A stretch of 16,891 nucleotides of DNA from an uncultured Bacteroides sp. (lineage in GTDB: Bacteria; Bacteroidota; Bacteroidia; Bacteroidales; Bacteroidaceae): the NCBI GenBank assembly GCA_900557355.1, contig USSR01000066.1, forward strand, positions 1 through 16,891. The letters are read 5' to 3'. Below, in pieces: positions 7,513 to 15,494 of this stretch. The notes beneath the pieces were generated by a model. The model was not told where the DNA came from. It made no database searches and was given only the letters and a program-made list of their open reading frames with translations. The translations under genes and the position numbers were made by a program. The number at the start of each line of letters is the position of its first letter. The stretch's first letter is position 1.

Positions 7513-10500
7513 ATGAATAAACCAGCAAAGTCGTATGATTTTTTATGGCTAATTATAAAATCGAGCTCCATTTTCTTATTGTTGGCTGTTTATAATAGTT
7601 TGACAATAGGTGCTTATGCCTATAGTGGCACACAAGCGGAGATGCATATTGAGGTGCCTGGAAATAGTGCTGCAACTCAGCAAAAGAAGCAAATTACCGG
7701 AACAGTCACTGATGAGCGGGGAGAAGCTATTATCGGAGCAAATGTAGTAGAGAAAGGCACTATTAATGGTTCGGTTACAGATGTGGATGGGCATTTCAAA
7801 CTGATTGTAGAAGATAATGCAATGCTTCAGATATCATTTATTGGCTTTTTACCGCAAGAAATAAAAGTTGCAGGAAAGAATTCCTTTAAAATAGTTTTAA
7901 AGGAAGATGCAGGCCTTTTGGAGGAAGTTGTAGTGGTTGGCTATGGAAGCCAAAGTCGGCGTAATGTGACTGGCTCTGTAAGTAAAGTGAATATGAGCGA
8001 TATGGAAAGCCGTCCGAATACTAATGTTACTCAGGCATTACGTGGTCAGGTGGCTGGAGTTCAGTTTACAGATAATGGGCGTCCGGGGCAGAACGGTAGT
8101 ATCCTGGTGCGTGGTCCTCGTTCGTTGAGTGGTGGAAACGATCCGTTGATTATTCTGGATGGCATTTATTTTAATGGAAGTATGATTGATATCAATCCGA
8201 ACGATATTGAATCTATGGAAGTACTCAAAGATGCCAGTTCAGCTGCAATTTATGGTTCTCGTGCCGCGAATGGAGTAATCCTTATCACTTCTAAAAAAGG
8301 TAAAACAGAGAAGCCTAATATTAATGTAAGTGCATTTTATGGCTTGTCGGATTGGGCTTCTAAATTGAAGTTGTTGACCCCGGAACGTTATCTGGAAAAA
8401 TCAATGGAAATTCGACGGCTTAGGGGAATCCCATATGATCCGAATGATGTTTCTACATATCTGACTTTAACGGAGGCCGAAAACTATCGAAATGGCCATA
8501 CTATTGATCCGTTGGATTTGATTTCTCAACAGGGGCAGCTTTTATCAGTGGATGCAAGTATGTCAGGAAAGTCCAAGAATACTAACTATTATATTTCTGC
8601 CTCTATGGCGCAAGAAAAAGGATTGATACTTGATGACAACCTGACCCGAATGTCCTTTAGAGTGAATTTGGAAAGCAAGATTACTGATTGGTTGAGCATC
8701 GGTACCAGTACTATGTTTTCTCAAAACGACCAGTCAGGTGTACCTGCATCGGTCAATCTGGCCAAGAGACAAAGTCCATACGGCACGTGGTATCGTGAAG
8801 ATGGGTCACCCACACAATATACTGTACCCGAAGACCAAGGCGTTTCTGAAAATCCTGTGAGGAGTAATAGCCTTTCTCAGAAAGATTATTACCGGAATAA
8901 TTTATTCGCAAATTTTTATTCAATAGTTAATATTCCATGGGTTAAGGGTCTTACATACCGGATAAACTACTCAATGAACTATCGTTGGATTCGTGATTAT
9001 AACTCTACAAAGAATGATGTATATGTTGATGCAAATACTTCATCAGCTTCCAAGCGCAACTGGATGTCGCGCGATTGGGTTGTTGAAAATATTTTAGACT
9101 ATAAATTCCAATTGGGTGAAAAACATGCATTTGATGTAACTTTAATGTATGGTGCAAACCGAAGTAACGAAGAAAGTACCACAGCAAGTGCAGATCAATT
9201 AGAGTTTGACACATTTGGATGGAATAATCTTGGTGTTGGCGGGTTACAAGAAACAACTTCCTCGGCTAAGAAAGTTTCCGGTATCTCTTCTATGGCAAGG
9301 TTAAACTATAGACTCATGAATAAGTATTTGTTCACCTTGACAGCCCGAAGGGATGGTAGTTCTGTTTTTGCGGCTAATCATAAATATGCAACATTCCCGT
9401 CTGCGGCTTTTGCATGGATAGTTTCTGAGGAAGACTTTCTGGATAATGCGGCATTTCTGGACTTGCTGAAATTGAGAGTGTCATACGGTGCTGTAGGTAA
9501 TCAGGCTATTTCACCTTATCAGTCATTAAGTTTGGCAACCACCAGCCGTTATGTGTTTGGCGAAGAGTCAGCATTGGGCATTTATCCGTCTAGAATTGCC
9601 AATACGGATTTAAAATGGGAAACAACCTATACAGCTAATATTGCATTAGATTTTGAACTGTTCAATAAGCGAATCGGTGGTACGGTTGAGCTTTATAATA
9701 TGGATACGCGCGATTTGTTGGTAGAGCGGTCTATTCCTGTAATGACAGGATATTCATCTATATGGACGAACTTAGGAGAGGTAAATAATAAAGGTATTGA
9801 ATTAACTTTGAATACAGTGAACATCCATAATAAAGATTTTGAGTGGAGTACAAGTTTTGTATTCTCACATAACAAGAATAAAATTGTAAGTTTGTATGGT
9901 GAAGATGCTAACGGGGATGGTAAAGAAGATGATGACATTGGCAACAGGTGGTTCATAGGGAAGCCTATTAATGTATATTATGATTATGTATTTGATGGTA
10001 TTTATCAGGAGGGAGATGAACTCCCTGCAGGATATGCATCTGGCTATGCACGATTCAAAGATTTGAATGATGATGGTAAGGTTGAAGCTGAACATGACCG
10101 TACAATTATTGGGCAGGGTAGCCAGCCTAAGTACCGTTGGGGTATTACTAATAATTTCAGTTATAAGAATTTTGATTTGTCCATCTTCATCAATGCAATG
10201 CAAGGTTGGATTGGAACATTCAATGATTTGGATTTCTATAACAATAGTCTGGATCCTGTCCGTCCTGTTAATATGTATGATGGGGGATGGTGGACTCCGG
10301 AAAATAAATCAAATTCCCGTCCTTCACTTGAATATAGAAGAAGCGTACTTGGGCATAATTGGTATTCCGACCGCAGTTTCATTCGTGTACAGGAAGTGTC
10401 ATTGTCCTACCGTTTCCCTCAGAAATTCCTGACTAAGTATCGTTTATCTAATCTCAGTGTATTCTTGAGTGGAAAGAACTTACTGACATTTACAGATTGG

Positions 10501-10584
10501 CTGGGTACTAATCCTGAATCAATCTCATCAGAAAGATATCCTATTGCCCGTACATATACATTAGGATTTAAGTTAGGCTTTTAA
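7513..10584 (+). CDS. SusC/RagA-family TonB-dependent outer membrane receptor
   Basis: A complete 1023-residue SusC-like transporter that imports glycan fragments across the outer membrane with the SusD partner encoded next. A long N-terminus with a hydrophobic signal (about 10-36) comes first. Next is a carboxypeptidase-regulatory-like domain (about 59-131; ITGTVTDERGEAIIGANVVEKG). The junction EEVVVVGYGSQSRRNVTGSV (from residue 137) follows, then a plug domain with IILDGIYFNG and IESMEVLKDASSAAIYGSRAANGVILITSKKG. The rest is a 22-strand-type beta-barrel ending TYTLGFKLGF, with an aromatic C-terminal residue as usual for barrels. Late Asp-rich loops (EDANGDGKEDDD and DLNDDGKVEAEHD) match the SusC family's calcium-binding-like segments. 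It shares little sequence with the partial receptor at the left end beyond family motifs. SusD follows after 46 bp. Confidence 0.97.
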   Translation: MNKPAKSYDFLWLIIKSSSIFLLLAVYNSLTIGAYAYSGTQAEMHIEVPGNSAATQQKKQITGTVTDERGEAIIGANVVEKGTINGSVTDVDGHFKLIVEDNAMLQISFIGFLPQEIKVAGKNSFKIVLKEDAGLLEEVVVVGYGSQSRRNVTGSVSKVNMSDMESRPNTNVTQALRGQVAGVQFTDNGRPGQNGSILVRGPRSLSGGNDPLIILDGIYFNGSMIDINPNDIESMEVLKDASSAAIYGSRAANGVILITSKKGKTEKPNINVSAFYGLSDWASKLKLLTPERYLEKSMEIRRLRGIPYDPNDVSTYLTLTEAENYRNGHTIDPLDLISQQGQLLSVDASMSGKSKNTNYYISASMAQEKGLILDDNLTRMSFRVNLESKITDWLSIGTSTMFSQNDQSGVPASVNLAKRQSPYGTWYREDGSPTQYTVPEDQGVSENPVRSNSLSQKDYYRNNLFANFYSIVNIPWVKGLTYRINYSMNYRWIRDYNSTKNDVYVDANTSSASKRNWMSRDWVVENILDYKFQLGEKHAFDVTLMYGANRSNEESTTASADQLEFDTFGWNNLGVGGLQETTSSAKKVSGISSMARLNYRLMNKYLFTLTARRDGSSVFAANHKYATFPSAAFAWIVSEEDFLDNAAFLDLLKLRVSYGAVGNQAISPYQSLSLATTSRYVFGEESALGIYPSRIANTDLKWETTYTANIALDFELFNKRIGGTVELYNMDTRDLLVERSIPVMTGYSSIWTNLGEVNNKGIELTLNTVNIHNKDFEWSTSFVFSHNKNKIVSLYGEDANGDGKEDDDIGNRWFIGKPINVYYDYVFDGIYQEGDELPAGYASGYARFKDLNDDGKVEAEHDRTIIGQGSQPKYRWGITNNFSYKNFDLSIFINAMQGWIGTFNDLDFYNNSLDPVRPVNMYDGGWWTPENKSNSRPSLEYRRSVLGHNWYSDRSFIRVQEVSLSYRFPQKFLTKYRLSNLSVFLSGKNLLTFTDWLGTNPESISSERYPIARTYTLGFKLGF

Positions 10585-10630
10585 TACTAATTTATTTGAG
10601 TAATATTGAAAATACTAATACAAGAAAAAA

Positions 10631-12274
10631 ATGAGAACACTCGTCAATCTAACAAGTAAAATACTGTGTGCCGCACTGTTAATAGTTACCGGCCAATCAT
10701 GCAGTTCGGATTTTCTTAATGAAGTGCCTCTTTCTAATTATAGTACAGAAGGAGTCTTGACCTCCGAAATAGGTTTTGAAGCCTATATGACTGCTATGCA
10801 TAAGGCTGCCCGTGATGAGATGGCTGCTCGTGATGGCTCCCGCTATTTTTATATAATGAGTGCATCAACAGACATAGCGTCGTTTGGCAATAAGTCAGCT
10901 TCCAGTAATAATTATAATACCCTGCTTACTCCAACTAGTACCGTGACTAAATATGTGTGGGATTGGGCTTACGAGAGTATGTTTCCTATAGCTAATACCA
11001 TCATTGCATATGCCAGTAAACCGGAGTTGGCTGATATATGGAGTAGTGAAGAAAAAAAGAATGCAATGATTGCCGAAGCTAAGTTTTTCAGGGCTTATAC
11101 GCATAATATGTTGGCTAATCTGTATGGGGGAGTACCTATTATAGATACCATTTATGTTAGTCCCAAAACTGATTTTGTGCGAAATACCCGTGAAGAGGTC
11201 CTCCAGTCTGCGCGTGCTGATCTGGAATATGCTTCTAAATGGCTACCTGCAACGGTGAAAAAGCAAGGCCGGATTGTGAAAGCTGCTGCTGATCATCTGT
11301 TGACTGAAGTTTATATTAGTCTTGGAGAGTATCAGTTAGCTGTAGAAAGTGCTAATAAAGTTATAAATTCCGGTTTATATAAGTTGATGGATGAACGTTT
11401 TGGTACCAAAATGAATGAGCCGGGAGATCCCTTCTCTGATATGTTCAAAGACGGTAATCAGAATCGTGATGCCGGTAATTTAGAGTCCATTTATGTATGG
11501 CAGTTTGAGGACATGACATTAGGTGGACAAGGCGGTAGTAATGGCAATAATCGTTTGAGAAATTGGGGACCTTGGTATGAAAGACTTACTGATCCTGCCG
11601 GAAAGTCAGGTATGATTGTCGTTGATAGTATGGGAAGAGGGACCGGACAAGTACGTCCTACGCCTTATTTCTTATATAATGTCTGGAAAGGAAACTGGGA
11701 CAATGATATGCGTAATTCGGTTCATAATATGCGTAGGGAGTTCCGTTACACAAATCCGAAATCAGCCTATTTCGGGCAGTTGGTAGAACCAAGAAAAACA
11801 GAAATCGATACTATGCAAAATGTTTATCCTTATCCTCGTAAGATTGAGGGAGATATAGGTACATTAACCAACACGAGTACGTCTTGGTCCGGGCGTACCT
11901 ATCAGGATTTCATTGTGTACCGATTGGCTGAAACTTATTTGTTGCGTGCCGAAGCCTACTTTAGGTTGAATGATTTGGAAAATGCAGCTAAGGATATTAA
12001 CGTGGTACGTGAACGTGCCAGAGCAAAACCGATTCAAGCATCCGACGTAACGGAAGATTACATTTTGGATGAACGTGCCAGAGAGTTGATTACTGAGGAA
12101 CCTCGCCGCAGAACATTGGTGCGAATGGGGAGACTAGTGGATAGGGTAAGGAAATATAGTATACGAGAGCTTACCCGGACTTCTATACAAGATTTTCACC
12201 AGTGGTGGCCTATTCCGCAGACAGCTATTGATAGCAATGTTGGTGCTAAGCTGGAACAAACAGTTGGCTACTAA
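10631..12274 (+). CDS. SusD/RagB-family surface glycan-binding lipoprotein
   Basis: A 547-residue outer membrane lipoprotein that forms the lid on the SusC receptor and binds the glycan. The signal sequence ends in GQSC with the lipidated Cys24, followed by SSDFLNEVPLSNYSTEG, the classical SusD mature N-terminus. The TPR-like helical region includes AEAKFFRAYTHNMLANLYGGVPIIDT, and the C-terminal RagB region contains YRLAETYLLRAEAYFRLNDLENAAKDINVVRERA and ERARELITEEPRRRTLVRMGRLVDR. Length is normal for the family (about 500-650). It is encoded directly after the SusC gene, the standard pair arrangement. Ligand-contact residues cannot be identified from sequence alone, so the glycan is unknown. 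Confidence 0.97.
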   Translation: MRTLVNLTSKILCAALLIVTGQSCSSDFLNEVPLSNYSTEGVLTSEIGFEAYMTAMHKAARDEMAARDGSRYFYIMSASTDIASFGNKSASSNNYNTLLTPTSTVTKYVWDWAYESMFPIANTIIAYASKPELADIWSSEEKKNAMIAEAKFFRAYTHNMLANLYGGVPIIDTIYVSPKTDFVRNTREEVLQSARADLEYASKWLPATVKKQGRIVKAAADHLLTEVYISLGEYQLAVESANKVINSGLYKLMDERFGTKMNEPGDPFSDMFKDGNQNRDAGNLESIYVWQFEDMTLGGQGGSNGNNRLRNWGPWYERLTDPAGKSGMIVVDSMGRGTGQVRPTPYFLYNVWKGNWDNDMRNSVHNMRREFRYTNPKSAYFGQLVEPRKTEIDTMQNVYPYPRKIEGDIGTLTNTSTSWSGRTYQDFIVYRLAETYLLRAEAYFRLNDLENAAKDINVVRERARAKPIQASDVTEDYILDERARELITEEPRRRTLVRMGRLVDRVRKYSIRELTRTSIQDFHQWWPIPQTAIDSNVGAKLEQTVGY

Positions 12275-12296
12275 ATAAAACTAAATAAAAAATATT

Positions 12297-13586
12297 ATGG
12301 ATAATTTAAAAAAAATATCGATAACTGGCTTGCTCGTTTTTATTCAGCTATCCAATATTTGTTGTCAAACGTCTTCAGAAAAATCCTCTCCGGGTGGTGA
12401 CAATCAAGGTGAGATTGAAGTGAAAGTAGGAACAAAAAACTTTAAAACGAATAAGGTTACTAAGCAGGGGACACCGGTTGTACCAATGTGGAATGCTCAA
12501 ATGCCAACTGTTGACCTTTCTGCTGGTGCGGGATTCCCAGTATTATCCAAGGCTGAACATGCAGTAGTGTGGCAACCACCTACTCGGGAAGATGGTGCTT
12601 ATAATCATTATGCTTGTCTGATTAATCATAAAGGTAAGTTTTATGCAATGTGGGGAAATCATCCTTTAGGTGAAGATGCTCCCGGGCAACGTGTGTTATA
12701 TGCCACTTCTGATGCGTGGGGAAAGTGGTCGGAGGCAAAAGAATTGTTTCCTGCTCCCGGTCCGGTCTTGCCTCGTACAGAGAAAGGCATTCATCTGAAA
12801 CCCGACAGATGGGCGGTTATTGATGATGTGCTATATGCCATTACCTACGTGCATGGTGCCAAAGTATATCCGATTGCTCGTACTGTGAACGAAAAAGGGG
12901 AATTCGGACAACCATTCCTGGTTGAAAACTTACCTGATGGTGGAAAATTGCCTGTATACATGCAAGATCTTGCTTCAGCTACGGCTCCACCTATAGGTAT
13001 CCGGCTACGCAATTGGTATCGGGAGAACGATCAAATCAGTTGGTGGGCGGCAGACACATGGGGAGTATTGCGTACGGCGATTGACAGTCATAAACTAATA
13101 GAAAGTTTTATCTATCGGGCTAAAGATGGAGGGCTGGTACTCATGTTACGTGACTGGGGAACCTCACAGAATCCGGTACATGGTAATAGAATGTATGTGA
13201 GCTTCAATGATGGAGCAGGTGGGTGGGGAATTCCTTATCCGACAGATATTCCGGATTCACCAAGCAGAGCGCAGGCTATTTCATCAGGAGACGGGACTGT
13301 GTTGCTGATAGGCAACCAAAATGCATATAGTTTTGATCAAGCGTTATATTTAGACCGGGATCCGATAACTGTGTCAGTCAGTAAGGACGGATATAAATTC
13401 GATTGTGTATATGCTTTACGTATTGATGCTCCTAAGAAATATCGATTTGCGGGTATCAAAGGGCGAAATTTAGGCTATGCTTATCCCAGTTCTATAATAT
13501 TAAATGGATGGCTGTATACTTTATATTCTGTGGGCAAAGAGGATATGGCGATTACACGTGTTCCATTAACTGCGTTGGGATTATAG
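12297..13586 (+). CDS. Exported sialidase-like beta-propeller protein (BNR-like), unassigned function
   Basis: A 429-residue exported protein. The N-terminus has a hydrophobic signal (about 7-22) ending in NICCQ, a weak lipobox that may or may not be lipidated. A Ser/Lys/Gly-rich linker (about 25-60) follows, then a propeller-like domain. Visible blade motifs include NHYACLINHKGKFYAMWGNH (103-122), GEDAPGQRVLYATSDAWGKWSE (125-146, with a degenerate Asp-box), SPSRAQAISSGDGTVLLIGNQN (321-342), YLDRDPITVSVSKDGYKF (351-368), and a C-terminal blade GYAYPSSIILNGWLYTLYSVGKEDMAITRVPL (393-424). The pattern fits the broad sialidase-like superfamily but not a characterised family I can name. Some polysaccharide lyases are also beta-propellers, so a lyase is an alternative to a hydrolase. 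It is encoded 22 bp after SusD and so is probably part of the uptake complex or its surface enzyme. The two propeller proteins of the locus are not close homologues. Confidence 0.82.
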   Translation: MDNLKKISITGLLVFIQLSNICCQTSSEKSSPGGDNQGEIEVKVGTKNFKTNKVTKQGTPVVPMWNAQMPTVDLSAGAGFPVLSKAEHAVVWQPPTREDGAYNHYACLINHKGKFYAMWGNHPLGEDAPGQRVLYATSDAWGKWSEAKELFPAPGPVLPRTEKGIHLKPDRWAVIDDVLYAITYVHGAKVYPIARTVNEKGEFGQPFLVENLPDGGKLPVYMQDLASATAPPIGIRLRNWYRENDQISWWAADTWGVLRTAIDSHKLIESFIYRAKDGGLVLMLRDWGTSQNPVHGNRMYVSFNDGAGGWGIPYPTDIPDSPSRAQAISSGDGTVLLIGNQNAYSFDQALYLDRDPITVSVSKDGYKFDCVYALRIDAPKKYRFAGIKGRNLGYAYPSSIILNGWLYTLYSVGKEDMAITRVPLTALGL

Positions 13587-13590
13587 TTTA

Positions 13591-13622
13591 AAATACGAGA
13601 TTCAGTTGGGAATCCCGTATTT
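13591..13622 (+). other. Intergenic hairpin between the second propeller gene and the YhcH-like gene
   Basis: A 13-base left arm (13591-13603) and right arm (13610-13622) pair with a single mismatch around a 6-base loop. No U-tract follows (TAGAATATAATG), so it is not a standard terminator. It may be an mRNA-processing or stability hairpin that sets lower expression of the last gene, or a weak terminator. The next gene starts 29 bp downstream. Confidence 0.55.
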
Positions 13623-13651
13623 AGAATATAATGTGAAAATAATCTTATAAA

Positions 13652-14209
13652 ATGAAGTTACAGAGACTTTTATTGATTATACAAAGGGCATTTATTGTGC
13701 TCTGCGTGTCTATTACAGTGTATAGTTGTACAAGAAAACAGATGTTGATGCAACCGATTGTACAAAATGCTGACGCTGAAGCCAGAGCCTTCTGGGAAGC
13801 CTTGAATCCATCATTTGCAACAGTTTTCCATTTCATAGATACTACTGATCTAATCAATGTAAAACCAGGTACTTATATCTTGGATGATGATAATGCTTGG
13901 GTGATTATAATGGAGTGTGATATGAAAGAACAGGAGAAAGCATTGCTTGAAATACATGATAATTATCTTGATTTACAGATGCCTGTTTCAGTAGCTGAAA
14001 ACTATGGTTACAAATTGCGTAGCGAGTGCAAATTTCCGAAAGCTCCGTTGGATACAATAAAAGATATTCAGTTTTTTGACGATCCTATTAGTGAACTTAT
14101 CGAAGTGCAACCCGGACAATTTGTTGTTTTTGATACTTGCCATGCACATGCTCCTACGATAGGTTTTGGCTCCATCAAAAAGTTAGTAGGTAAGATAAGG
14201 AAAAGATAG
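13652..14209 (+). CDS. YhcH/YjgK/YiaL-family protein (DUF386) with lipoprotein signal
   Basis: A 185-residue protein with an N-terminal lipoprotein signal (hydrophobic 5-25, lipobox VYSC with Cys26) and a YhcH/YjgK/YiaL domain (PF04074). The family's cupin-like metal site is represented by EIHDNYLDLQ (100-109; Glu100, His102, Tyr105) and FDTCHAHAPTI (160-170; His164 and His166). E. coli YhcH (NanQ) is reported to speed anomerisation of N-acetylneuraminate, and other members sit in sugar-acid operons. E. coli members are about 150 residues long and cytoplasmic, so the export signal is notable: this one probably acts in the periplasm or at the outer membrane on a newly released sugar. It is last in the locus and is followed by a strong terminator. 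Substrate is inferred only to be an acidic sugar or related compound. Confidence 0.88.
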   Translation: MKLQRLLLIIQRAFIVLCVSITVYSCTRKQMLMQPIVQNADAEARAFWEALNPSFATVFHFIDTTDLINVKPGTYILDDDNAWVIIMECDMKEQEKALLEIHDNYLDLQMPVSVAENYGYKLRSECKFPKAPLDTIKDIQFFDDPISELIEVQPGQFVVFDTCHAHAPTIGFGSIKKLVGKIRKR

Positions 14210-14230
14210 TTCTGACTTTGAAAAGAAAAA

Positions 14231-14257
14231 GCCTTCGGAATTAAGTTTTCCGAAGGC
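14231..14257. terminator. Strong bidirectional intrinsic terminator
   Basis: A perfect 10-bp stem, GCCTTCGGAA (14231-14240) with TTCCGAAGGC (14248-14257), has a 7-base loop and is flanked by an A-run on the left and a T-run on the right. It works on both strands: it ends the plus-strand YhcH-like transcript 21 bp after the stop and the minus-strand tRNA transcript 15 bp after the tRNA. This marks the right-hand edge of the AT-rich locus. Confidence 0.93.
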
Positions 14258-14272
14258 TTTTTTAAATCTATG

Positions 14273-14354
14273 TGCGGGTGATAGGACTCGAACCTACACG
14301 CCTCTCGGCACCAGAAACTAAGTCTGGCGCGGCTGCCAATTACGCCACACCCGC
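14273..14354 (-). tRNA. tRNA-Leu (anticodon UAG)
   Basis: An 82-nt class II tRNA with a perfect 7-bp acceptor stem (GCGGGTG/CACCCGC) and a D-arm with TTGGCAG. The anticodon stem is CCAGA/TCTGG, the loop is CTTAGTT with anticodon TAG (14320-14318), the variable arm is long (GCC-GAGA-GGC), and the T-loop is TTCGAGT. The discriminator is A, as expected for leucine. CCA is not encoded. Position 37, next to the anticodon, is T instead of the usual purine. A good Bacteroides promoter precedes it and the bidirectional terminator follows. Confidence 0.96.
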
Positions 14355-14378
14355 AGTGGCTTTCTTGTTAAGCGGTGG

Positions 14379-14409
14379 CAAAGATAGAAAGTTTTTTCTT
14401 TCTGGCAAA
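14379..14409 (-). promoter_or_regulatory. Promoter of the tRNA-Leu gene
   Basis: On the minus strand, TTTG (14409-14406), a 19-base gap, and TATCTTTG (14386-14379) exactly match the Bacteroides primary sigma consensus TTTG...TAnnTTTG. The -7 box ends 24 bp before the tRNA 5' end. A 6-bp A/T-rich hairpin (AGAAAG/CTTTCT) lies between the two boxes. Confidence 0.72.
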
Positions 14410-14429
14410 CAGTTTGGCATAGAAAGTGT

Positions 14430-15455
14430 TTATTGGACTACTTTTAAGAGTTCCCGTGCCCGTTCAATAATGGCATCGCTCTTGGTATCATTCTCATCCA
14501 TATCTACTTTCTCATCCGGATCAATGCCGAATTCGATATGTTGTTTGTCTGCATCCAGGTGGGGGCTGGCAGAGAAACGTACGCCCCAACCATTCGGAAG
14601 CTCTGAAGAGAAAGGTAATCCCGAACCGCCACCGGTTTTGTCACCTACCAGAGTAACGTTAGGAAAATAGCGCATCGCATTTACGAAATCATTTGTTGCG
14701 CTATAAGAGTGACGGTTGATGAGAAGCATTACTGGTTTTTGCCAACGGATGCTATTGGAGGGCTCCAAATAAATGGGTTTGGGATCAGAGAAGTCACTGT
14801 GTCCCTTTCCCGTCTTATGCTGGATATATCCCGTCAACACTTTCTCATTAGTGAAGCGGGCCGCTATACGCTCTGAATTAGTCAGATTTCCGCCACCATT
14901 GTTGCGAACATCCAGAATCAGGCCACTACATGGAGCAAGGTAAGAAAGGACTTCATCCAGATTGCCGTTACCGACACCACTGGAGAATGATTCATAATAG
15001 ATATATCCGATGTTGTCATCCAGAATCTTATATTTCATGCCGGCAGCGATACGGTACGTCTTTCCGAGATATTGCCGTTCGATAATACCTTCGTTGAAGT
15101 TGCGGGGATAATCCAGATACCAGTCCCAGTAACGGGCCACATTTGAAGAACTGTACAGATTCACATGACCGTCTTTCAGTTCCGCCAGCATACTGTCAAG
15201 CAATTGGAACAATCCGTCATTACCCATGTTGGATGTAATGAGAGGTTGGTATTTATCGTGGATGGCATCCCAGTCTATTTGTTTGTAATCCAGGAAACAG
15301 TATTGCTCGTCAATGATCTTCCACAAAGCTTCGAAGTTTCCCTGTGGTGAATTGTTGAACTCTTCCTCCCGGATACAACTGGATAGCAAAGGCAGTATCA
15401 TGAGCGCTACTCCCAGCCATCTAAACTTACTATGATATATTTCTTTTATTCCCAT
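14430..15455 (-). CDS. S41-family peptidase lipoprotein (tail-specific/tricorn-like protease domain)
   Basis: A 341-residue envelope lipoprotein (lipobox LSSC, Cys27) with an N-terminal helical region and an S41 protease domain. Signatures are LKDGHVNL (93-100; His97), DVRNNGGG (182-189), NRHSYSATNDF (247-257; probable nucleophile Ser252) and GDKTGGGSG (271-279). In CtpA-type enzymes the last motif carries the catalytic lysine (TFGKG); here the position is Gly. With His97 present, it resembles the Ser-His tricorn/S41B branch rather than the Ser-Lys branch. No PDZ domain is obvious and the protein is short for a CtpA. It is encoded after the DUF3316 gene with a 39-bp gap, so it is possibly co-transcribed with DUF3316 and parC. 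Substrate unknown; a role in envelope protein or peptide processing is likely from the family. Confidence 0.9.
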   Translation of the reverse strand: MGIKEIYHSKFRWLGVALMILPLLSSCIREEEFNNSPQGNFEALWKIIDEQYCFLDYKQIDWDAIHDKYQPLITSNMGNDGLFQLLDSMLAELKDGHVNLYSSSNVARYWDWYLDYPRNFNEGIIERQYLGKTYRIAAGMKYKILDDNIGYIYYESFSSGVGNGNLDEVLSYLAPCSGLILDVRNNGGGNLTNSERIAARFTNEKVLTGYIQHKTGKGHSDFSDPKPIYLEPSNSIRWQKPVMLLINRHSYSATNDFVNAMRYFPNVTLVGDKTGGGSGLPFSSELPNGWGVRFSASPHLDADKQHIEFGIDPDEKVDMDENDTKSDAIIERARELLKVVQ

Positions 15456-15494
15456 TATTCTATCCCCTTATCACGATGTTATCGCTTTATCACT

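Noticed and set aside
1946..14209. Standard sialic acid (nan) locus
   Set aside because: Sialidase-like and YhcH-like genes suggest it, but NanA-type lyase, ROK kinase, epimerase and a usual sialate transporter are absent, and the RIP arginine is missing in the propeller.
14272..14670. 132-codon plus-strand open frame across the tRNA region
   Set aside because: It reads through the antisense of tRNA-Leu and of the S41 gene, which are clearly real features.
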